Positions 34,037-38,502 of a stretch of 38,502 nt of DNA are shown in pieces. How positions within the stretch are numbered: the first letter of the stretch is position 1; each line of letters starts with the position of its first letter. The stretch covers positions 1-38,502 of the forward strand of contig CAYYTU010000029.1 in NCBI GenBank assembly GCA_964474655.1. The letters run 5' to 3'. The notes under the pieces are model-generated. The model was not told the origin of the DNA. It worked only from the letters and a program-made list of their open reading frames with translations, and made no database searches. Origin of the DNA: CAYYTU01 sp964474655. Its GTDB lineage: Bacteria > Chloroflexota > Anaerolineae > B4-G1. The translations under genes and the position numbers were made by a program.

Positions 34037-35072
34037 ACGTTCTTTCCTCTCGCTTGGCTGGGCTTTCGGGTTGGTGGTGGGAGTCAAAAGGGCCGGTGGA
34101 CCGGCGGACGACCAGTCGGGTGGCCAATAGGCGCTGGCGCGGCAAGCGGTTATGATCTTGCATCTGCTCCAACAACATCTCAGTGGCTATCACGCCGATG
34201 TCGTACTTGGGTTGGGCCACGGTGGTCAGCGGTGGATTGACGAAAGAGGCCAGGTGAATGTCGTCGAAGCCGCCTACGGAGAGATCGGCCGGCACGCGGC
34301 GATCCAGCTCTTGGGCGGCCCGGATAGCGCCGACGGCCATCAGGTCGTTGCAAGCGAAGATGGCGCTCGGCGGGTCGTCCAGCGTCAGCAGGTGGTGCGT
34401 GGCCCGGTAACCGCCCTTATACTGGAAATCACCCTTCACGATCATCTCTCCATCGATGGAGAGTCTGGCCTCTTGCAGCGCCTGTTGATAACCGGTCACG
34501 CGTTCCGCGCTGGGAGTGACGTCCGAGGGGCCGGTGATACAGCCGATGCGGCGGTGGCCCAGCTCGATTAGATGTTGAGTGATCCTCTTCCCGCCGTGAG
34601 TGTTGTCGGTCAGCACCTCGTCGACGGATACGTCTGGAATCTCGCGGTCCACGACGACCAGGGGGATCTTCTGCTTCTGGAGGGAACGGATATGTTTGGT
34701 GCTCACCCCGGCCGCTACGAAGAGGATACCGTCTACCTGCTTAGCGGTCAGGAGGTTGGTGTAAAGGAGCTCCTTATCCAGGTCGCCGTCGGAGTTGCAG
34801 AGGATGACGCTGTAGTTGTGTTCAAAGCTGGTATCCTCAATGCCTCGGGCCACCTCGGCGAAGAAGGGATTGGCGCTGTCGGGCACGATCAGGCCTATGG
34901 TGTGCGTCTCTCCCCGGCGCAGGCTGCGGGCCAAGCGATTGGGCCGATAGCCCAACGTATCCATCGCGTCCAACACGCGCTTCCGCAGGTCGTCGCTGAC
35001 GGGCCGGGTTTCGTTGACCACGTGGGAAACGGTCGTGACAGAGACATCGGCGTGTTCTGCCACGTCGCGCAT
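34026..35072 (-). CDS. LacI-family transcriptional regulator of the ribose operon
   Basis: A 348-residue LacI/GalR repressor. The N-terminal helix-turn-helix has RDVAEHADVSVTTVSHVVNE and the hinge LGYRPNRLARSL; the rest is a periplasmic-binding-protein-like effector domain (GLIVPDSANPFFAEVARGIE, AIFACNDLMAVGAIRAAQEL, GFDDIHLASF). The best ligand guess is ribose or a phosphate of it. The ATG at 35072 gives MRDVAEH, but family members normally begin MVTxxDVA. The upstream codons read ATA-GTC-ACA, and AGGAGG (35088-35093) is 6 nt from ATA 35081 and 15 nt from the ATG. A non-canonical AUA start is possible. It is the first gene of the ribose operon and is expected to regulate it through the adjoining operator. 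Confidence 0.93.
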   Translation of the reverse strand: MRDVAEHADVSVTTVSHVVNETRPVSDDLRKRVLDAMDTLGYRPNRLARSLRRGETHTIGLIVPDSANPFFAEVARGIEDTSFEHNYSVILCNSDGDLDKELLYTNLLTAKQVDGILFVAAGVSTKHIRSLQKQKIPLVVVDREIPDVSVDEVLTDNTHGGKRITQHLIELGHRRIGCITGPSDVTPSAERVTGYQQALQEARLSIDGEMIVKGDFQYKGGYRATHHLLTLDDPPSAIFACNDLMAVGAIRAAQELDRRVPADLSVGGFDDIHLASFVNPPLTTVAQPKYDIGVIATEMLLEQMQDHNRLPRQRLLATRLVVRRSTGPFDSHHQPESPAKREERTYAR

Positions 35073-35111
35073 TGTGACTATGGGGCACCTCCTGACTGAG
35101 CGTTATATTTG

Positions 35112-35135
35112 GCAAACGTTTGCGCAAACGTTTAC
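35112..35135. promoter_or_regulatory. Double LacI/PurR-type operator
   Basis: Two copies of the LacI-family core CAAACGTTT lie end to end. GCAAACGTTTGC (35112-35123) is a perfect palindrome and GCAAACGTTTAC (35124-35135) is near-perfect. Together they contain a perfect 20-bp palindrome at 35114-35133. The centres are 12 bp apart. The site covers the likely transcription start of the lacI-rbs operon, consistent with autoregulation. Confidence 0.75.
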
Positions 35136-35138
35136 TGA

Positions 35139-35168
35139 AGTATATCATACCGGGGTCTCTTTTGTCAA
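35139..35168 (-). promoter_or_regulatory. Promoter of the lacI-rbs operon
   Basis: On the minus strand TTGACA (35163-35168) and TATACT (35139-35144) are separated by 18 bp, about 65 bp before the lacI start. The operator pair begins 4 bp downstream of the -10, so bound repressor would block initiation. Confidence 0.65.
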
Positions 35169-35185
35169 GGAATTTTAATTTTGAA

Positions 35186-35214
35186 TTGAAGTTGTGCTAG
35201 AAATGTGGTACAGT
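35186..35214 (+). promoter_or_regulatory. Promoter of the DUF1622 lipoprotein gene
   Basis: TTGAAG (35186-35191), 17-bp spacer, and an extended TGG-TACAGT -10 (35209-35214) lie about 85 bp before the GTG start. It is back to back with the lacI promoter. Confidence 0.4.
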
Positions 35215-35297
35215 ATGGAGATAGGGGGGCTGATGGGCCTTCTGCGCCGTTTGGGATGGGGCAAGGTGGTTAAAGTAGAGGAATGGAGGAGTGAATC

Positions 35298-35786
35298 GTG
35301 AAAGTGCAGCGCTATGGACGTTGGGTTGTGTTGTTTTTGTTGATTTTGGCCGTGGGATGTACGAGGCAGACTGCCGAGGACCTGCCTTCTTCCGAAAGCG
35401 GGTTGCTCCCTTGCGATTTTTTCGAGCCCACGATCGTAACGGCCGTCAAAGGTATTGAGGTGATAGGGATCGCGATCATCATTTTAGGTGCGCTTTTGAC
35501 TACCGTCCTCTTCTTGCGCGATTGGGCGGTCGGAACTTGCCCCTTTGCTCTGGCGTATAAACGGTATCGGGAACGGTTGGGGCAGGCCATCTTGTTGGGG
35601 CTGGAGTTCTTGGTGGCTGCAGATATCATCGGCACCGTGGCGATTGATCTGACGTTCCATAGCATCGGGACCCTGGGCGCTGTGGTGGTGGTACGGACCT
35701 TTTTGAGTTTTGCGCTTGAGGTGGAAATTCACGGGCGTTGGCCGTGGGAGTTGGATGACCAGCAGCGTTTTGAGTGTTTTCAATGA
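35298..35786 (+). CDS. DUF1622 family membrane lipoprotein
   Basis: A 162-residue protein of unknown function carrying the DUF1622 pattern. The N-terminus is a possible lipoprotein signal (LFLLILAVGCT), though not a textbook lipobox. A hydrophobic helix follows at about residues 45-70 (GIEVIGIAIIILGALLTTVL), then YRERLGQAILLGLEFLVAAD. The domain closes with VVVRTFLSFALEVEIHGRWPW. The start GTG 35298 follows GGAGGAG. The protein is probably anchored in the membrane with two helices; no biochemical role is known. It is transcribed away from the ribose operon. Confidence 0.85.
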   Translation: MKVQRYGRWVVLFLLILAVGCTRQTAEDLPSSESGLLPCDFFEPTIVTAVKGIEVIGIAIIILGALLTTVLFLRDWAVGTCPFALAYKRYRERLGQAILLGLEFLVAADIIGTVAIDLTFHSIGTLGAVVVVRTFLSFALEVEIHGRWPWELDDQQRFECFQ

Positions 35787-35962
35787 GCGCGATGGACGAT
35801 GCCGTCTGGCGCTGAGGCTCTTGCAACGTGGTACGAGGCGCATTTACAAGTTGGGGGAGGACAGACTTTGGAAGTCTCGAATACTGCTCTGCTTATCAAA
35901 TTATGCCGAGAAGAGCAATTTTGAAGCCCTGCGCACATCGTTCTCGTAGATTTCCTATTAGT

Positions 35963-36028
35963 GAGTCAACCGATGGGGTAAACTACAGGTGGTGAGCAAC
36001 TAACTGTCAGCCACCCCATCGGAGACTC
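35963..36028. repeat. Long inverted repeat
   Basis: GAGTC (35963-35967) and CCGATGGGGT (35970-35979) are matched by ACCCCATCGG (36013-36022) and GACTC (36024-36028): 15 paired bases around a 2:1 internal loop and a 33-nt apical loop. There is no T-tract, so a terminator is unlikely. It could be an RNA structure or the remains of mobile-element ends. Confidence 0.55.
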
Positions 36029-36056
36029 GCTCGGGATCAGAGGACCTTAGACTTCC

Positions 36057-36139
36057 TGCGCTGCGAGCGCCAACTTCGGACCGTCCTCCCGAGCTATGAC
36101 CGGCCGCACCGTCAAAAGCGTGTTGCGCTGCGAGCGCCA
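36057..36139. repeat. Two copies of a 16-bp hairpin-forming repeat
   Basis: TGCGCTGCGAGCGCCA occurs at 36057-36072 and again at 36124-36139, in direct orientation. Each copy contains the small palindrome GCGCT-GCG-AGCGC. The two copies are 67 bp apart and may be repetitive extragenic elements. Confidence 0.5.
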
Positions 36140-36507
36140 TAATAGGAACACGGTAATCCGCGTCCGTTTGCCGATGGGCATCAGAACCAAGGATCGAGAG
36201 GTCAGGCCGAAGGCCTGCCAATAGGTTTCTTATCAGCGGTATCCCAGATTGACCGAGACGACAGCAAAATCCTTAGCACGGTCGTCATGGATGCAGTGCA
36301 TCCGCAGGATGCCGCGAAAACAATGGTGAAGTTCTCCTCGTCTCAGGGTCTACTATGGCATCTGAGGCGCGAAAAGTCAAGTGAGGGAGACAGGCGAAAT
36401 TAACCTCCTTTTCACACGATAGCCTGTGGCTTCGTCAGGACCAATGCCGTTCTCGCCTGCCTCCCGGCCGAGGGCGACGGCCTAACTCAATCTCGAAAGA
36501 AAGGAGA

Positions 36508-36545
36508 TGTATACTGTCAGTCCATCGCCCTGACTACAGTATACA
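36508..36545. promoter_or_regulatory. Inverted repeat in the leader of the amphi-Trp gene
   Basis: TGTATACTGT (36508-36517) with AGTC (36519-36522) pairs with GACT (36532-36535) and ACAGTATACA (36536-36545): 14 pairs with one bulged C and a 9-nt loop. It ends 7 bp before ATG 36553. It could be a repressor operator or an RNA hairpin controlling translation; the AAGGAG just upstream (36501-36506) lies outside the stem. Confidence 0.55.
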
Positions 36546-36552
36546 AGGACAT

Positions 36553-36825
36553 ATGTCGGGGAAGAAGACGATGCTCTTTAGAAGTGAAGAATGGAAGTCG
36601 CGACGGAGCGTGGCGGATTTTCTGCATCAGCTGGCCGATAAGATCGCAGAAGGGCAGGTGACCTTGCAGCGCGGGAAGGAGGAGCTCTCCTTGAATCTTC
36701 CTGAGACCGTCGAGCTGGAAATTGAGGTCGAAGAGAAAAAGAAGAAAGGCAAGACGGAGCGCGAGCTGGAGATCGAGATTGAGTGGCAAGTTGGAGGGGG
36801 CGAAGAACCGGTGACGCTGGGTTAG
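36553..36825 (+). CDS. Amphi-Trp domain-containing protein
   Basis: A 90-residue protein resembling the small amphi-Trp family, which has alternating polar and hydrophobic residues around conserved Trp. The first half has LFRSEEWKSRRSVADFLHQL, then ADKIAEGQVTLQRG. The second has LNLPETVELEIEVEEKKKKG and a closing ELEIEIEWQVG strand with the conserved Trp. The role of the family is not known to me. ATG 36553 has only AAGGA at 36545-36549; a second ATG (36571, MLFRSEEW) is possible. A strong inverted repeat sits in the leader and an intrinsic terminator follows the stop, so this is a single-gene unit. Confidence 0.82.
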   Translation: MSGKKTMLFRSEEWKSRRSVADFLHQLADKIAEGQVTLQRGKEELSLNLPETVELEIEVEEKKKKGKTERELEIEIEWQVGGGEEPVTLG

Positions 36826-36826
36826 C

Positions 36827-36851
36827 GCTCCTTTTGGATCGGAGCTTTTTT
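36827..36851 (+). terminator. Intrinsic terminator after the amphi-Trp gene
   Basis: GCTCC (36827-36831), a 9-nt loop, GGAGC (36841-36845) and then six Ts (36846-36851). It starts one base after the stop codon. Confidence 0.65.
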
Positions 36852-36965
36852 CTTCCACTCCAACTGACGCGACGTGGGAATCTCATAAATGATTTTTCCC
36901 TTCGTCTGGCAAGGTTCTTGCGTCATTTGAATTTGTCCAGGATGGAAAGTGCTTTTGCCAGCCTG

Positions 36966-36992
36966 GTGGCACTCTCGCCAACTCAGTGCTGA
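36966..36992. promoter_or_regulatory. CIRCE-like HrcA box, left arm of the element
   Basis: GTGGCACTC, 9 nt, CAGTGCTGA matches the HrcA operator consensus TTAGCACTC-N9-GAGTGCTAA at 14 of 18 positions with the exact spacing. It begins 82 bp from the left end of the mobile element. No heat-shock gene follows. Confidence 0.4.
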
Positions 36993-37101
36993 TAAAGACC
37001 CTCATCAACTAGAAAATGTGTGCCGGCTGTGCCCAAACCGACTGTTGCGGCCACCTTTTCTGCAGACATAACACGTTCACTTCGTCCTGTTGGGATTAGC
37101 A

Positions 37102-37128
37102 TTGGCACTTTGCGGCTTAGGGTGCTAA
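37102..37128. promoter_or_regulatory. CIRCE-like HrcA box, right arm of the element
   Basis: TTGGCACTT, 9 nt, GGGTGCTAA matches the CIRCE consensus at 15 of 18 positions with the exact N9 spacing. It also lies within a longer inverted repeat GATTAGCA ... TGCTAATC (37094-37130). It ends 82 bp from the right end of the mobile element, mirroring the left box. Confidence 0.45.
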
Positions 37129-37214
37129 TCGCAATCAAGTTGATGGCCGGGAAAGGGATTTTGGTGACAAAATCAAATGACGCACATTGTAGCCCGAAAA
37201 ATCATTTATGAATC

Positions 37215-37654
37215 TACGTGTTGTGTATCGCGTTCAGTCGCTGGGCGATATTTGTGCAGATTTCTACACAAGAGCGAAGCGTGGATTGGCGGCGAGTTCG
37301 TCTCCGTGATGGAGCCGTCGGGCAGCGGCAAATCGACCTTGCCCGATATGATCGGCGCCCTCGACGTCTCACCGACGGGCGCGTGCTGGTGGAAGGACAA
37401 AATCTGACCCAGGTGCGAGATGGATACTTTCCGGACCCGCAAGGCCGGCGGTGGCCCGGCAGACGGATCGCATTCTGATTATGCGTGATGACCACATCGT
37501 CCACGAGCATACGGTAGGCACGCCTTTCGAGGAGTATCTGGCCGCCTTCTGGCGCTCTGGGCTAGGGGGGATCCTGGGGGGCGACGAGGAGGTGCTGGCG
37601 AGGTTCGGCCCTGACGAGCGTGCGGCGCTGCGTCGATTGCTGGAAGGTGTATAA
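37215..37654 (+). pseudogene. Decayed ABC transporter ATPase (LolD/MacB-like)
   Basis: Fragments of one ABC ATPase lie in three successive frames. The pieces are LRVVYRVQ (from about 37215), GEFVSVMEPSGSGKSTLPDM with Walker A (from about 37290), then LTDGRVLVEGQNLTQVRD one frame over (about 37365-37420). A C-terminal piece, ARQTDRILIMRDDHIVHEHT, runs to the stop at 37652-37654. The Q-loop, ABC signature and Walker B segments are missing between the last two pieces, so there is a large internal deletion in addition to the frameshifts. The order of pieces resembles lipoprotein-export or MacB-type ATPases. It starts immediately after the mobile element's target duplication and cannot encode a working protein. 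Confidence 0.8.
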
Positions 37655-37657
37655 GTC

Positions 37658-38502
37658 CTAGCTCTCCGTTGAGGTCATGCGCGGGGCGAAGATCTTGCCT
37701 GGGTTTAAGATGTTTAGCGGGTCGAAGGCGCGTTTGATGCTCCGCTGCAGATCAATCAGCTTCTCGTCCATCACCAGCGGCAGGTAGCGCACACGCTTGG
37801 AGCCGATGCCGTGCTCGCCGCTGATCGTCCCGCCCAGCCCGGCGACCACGCTGTACAGCTCCTCCAGGATCGCGGGCAGCTTCTCCTCCCACTCGTCCAT
37901 TGACGTCTCCGGTTTCTTGACCACCGTGGCGTGCAGATTGCCGTCGCCGGCGTGGCCGTAGCAGGGAATCAACACGTCGTATGTCTCCGAGAGCCGGTCC
38001 AGCTCCGGCATCAGCGCGGGGATCTGGGCCATGGGCACCACGATGTCCTCCAGGCTCTGCACTGGGGAGATGGCCTTGAGCGCCTCGGCCATCTCCTGGC
38101 GCGGGCGCCACATGCGCCGCTCGTCGCGGGGCGTGTTACCCACGAAGATATCCAGCGCCCCCAGCTCCAGGCAGAGGTCGATGATGCTGTTCATATCGTG
38201 CTCGACCCGCTCCTCGCTGGCGCCGTCGATCTCGATCAAGAGCATCGCGCCCACGTCGGGATGGGGCAGCCGCTCGCCGGTGTAGTCGTAGGCGGCCTGG
38301 ATCGAGCGCTGGTCCATAAACTCGACCGCGGTGGGCACGATGCGCCCCCGGGTCATTATGCGCGGCACCGCGCCGATGGCCGTGGGCGTGTCGGGGAAGG
38401 GCACCAGCAACACCGCGCGGGCCGTGGGACGCGGCAGCAATCGCAGTGTTACACGAGTGAATATCCCCAATGTTCCCTCGGAGCCGACCATCAGGTGGAG
38501 CA
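37658..38502 (-). CDS. glcD: FAD-linked oxidase, GlcD/lactate dehydrogenase type (partial)
   Basis: C-terminal part of an FAD-linked oxidase of the glycolate/D-lactate dehydrogenase family; the N-terminal FAD-binding part lies beyond the right edge of the window. Visible features are FVGSEGTLGI-type LMVGSEGTLGIFTRVTLRLL, AVEFMDQRS, CYGHAGDGNLHATVV and the C-terminal ISGEHGIGSKRVRYLP with NPGKIF, all typical of the FAD-oxidase C domain. About 281 residues are present. The frame is open to the window edge, so the ATG at 38491 is internal. It converges with the ABC remnant 4 bp away. The substrate, an alpha-hydroxy acid, is not specified by these motifs. Confidence 0.9.
   Translation of the reverse strand, partial: LHLMVGSEGTLGIFTRVTLRLLPRPTARAVLLVPFPDTPTAIGAVPRIMTRGRIVPTAVEFMDQRSIQAAYDYTGERLPHPDVGAMLLIEIDGASEERVEHDMNSIIDLCLELGALDIFVGNTPRDERRMWRPRQEMAEALKAISPVQSLEDIVVPMAQIPALMPELDRLSETYDVLIPCYGHAGDGNLHATVVKKPETSMDEWEEKLPAILEELYSVVAGLGGTISGEHGIGSKRVRYLPLVMDEKLIDLQRSIKRAFDPLNILNPGKIFAPRMTSTES

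Larger units (their letters stand above)
35787..36507. other. Repeat-rich stretch with no recognised gene
   Basis: About 720 bp without a supported gene. It holds a long inverted repeat (35963-36028), two copies of a 16-bp hairpin-forming repeat (36057-36139), and a short perfect hairpin GGATGC-AGT-GCATCC (36289-36303). A minus-strand frame (36047-36181, MPIGKRTRITVFLLWRSQRN and on) and a plus-strand frame up to about 36410 are open, but neither has a ribosome site or recognisable homology. Scarred mobile DNA is plausible but unproven. Confidence 0.4.
36884..37210. mobile_element. 327-bp foldback/MITE-like element with target duplication
   Basis: The ends are perfect 15-bp inverted repeats: CATAAATGATTTTTC (36884-36898) and GAAAAATCATTTATG (37196-37210). 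Inside lies a second inverted pair, TGCGTCATTTGAATTTGTC (36919-36937), matching 37166-37184 at 18 of 19 positions. The element is bounded by the 5-bp direct repeat AATCT (36879-36883 and 37211-37215), as expected for a target-site duplication. No transposase is encoded, so it would depend on one supplied elsewhere. The symmetric CIRCE-like boxes are listed separately. Its family is unknown to me. Confidence 0.75.

Noticed and set aside
35963..36028. Inverted repeat as an intrinsic terminator
   Set aside because: The 33-nt loop is too long and no T-tract follows on either strand.
36000..36221. 73-residue minus-strand frame in the repeat-rich stretch
   Set aside because: It spans repeat copies and has no ribosome-binding site or recognisable motif; another frame on the same strand is equally open.

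Overview
The window is dense bacterial DNA on a fairly GC-rich background. Gene content suggests a strictly anaerobic or fermentative Gram-positive-type or Chloroflexota-like (Anaerolineae-style) organism. The grounds are a short-form EF-Ts, Rho and MurE together with a tungsten-type aldehyde oxidoreductase, a heterodisulfide-reductase-like (Hdr) module, a group 3 [NiFe] hydrogenase, and a ribose ABC operon under a LacI regulator. The phylum assignment is inference from gene content only.

Layout. 95-3691 (+) is a translation and envelope operon: tsf, pyrH, frr, uppS, cdsA. It is followed by a two-CBS-domain protein, fbp and rho (3854-6998, +). murE (7180-8793, -) converges on rho. From 25131 down to 9003 all genes lie on the minus strand with short gaps or overlaps: nuoJKLMN, a MoaD-like protein, aldehyde:ferredoxin oxidoreductase (AOR), a four-cluster ferredoxin, HdrA, an HdrC-MvhD fusion, [NiFe] hydrogenase small and large subunits, and a polyferredoxin. 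A patatin-like hydrolase (-) and an unknown membrane protein (+) are divergent at 25586-28112. A ribose locus (28133-35072, -) reads lacI-rbsK-rbsD-rbsC-rbsB-rbsA-rbsC. The right end (35298-38502) holds a DUF1622 lipoprotein, a repeat-rich stretch, an amphi-Trp protein, a 327-bp transposon-like element, a decayed ABC ATPase, and a truncated FAD-linked oxidase.

The central result is that hdrA is interrupted by one in-frame TGA exactly where HdrA proteins carry the second Cys of the conserved CSxC-ILxPKM motif. The frame continues with perfect homology on both sides. A bulged-U stem-loop of the E. coli fdhF SECIS type lies 17 nt after the TGA. I therefore annotate one 837-residue selenoprotein rather than two ORFs. 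This HdrA also carries a C-terminal MvhD domain, its partner is an HdrC-ferredoxin-MvhD fusion, and no HdrB is present. The AOR and its ferredoxin sit where a substrate-reducing or substrate-oxidising module would be expected. I infer an H2- and ferredoxin-linked aldehyde/carboxylate (or other AOR substrate) complex based on flavin electron bifurcation, next to an orphan proton-pumping arm (NuoJKLMN).

The second unusual region is 36884-37210. It is a foldback or MITE-like element with 15-bp perfect terminal inverted repeats, a second inverted 19-bp block and a 5-bp target duplication (AATCT). It carries two CIRCE-like HrcA boxes, each 82 bp from its end.
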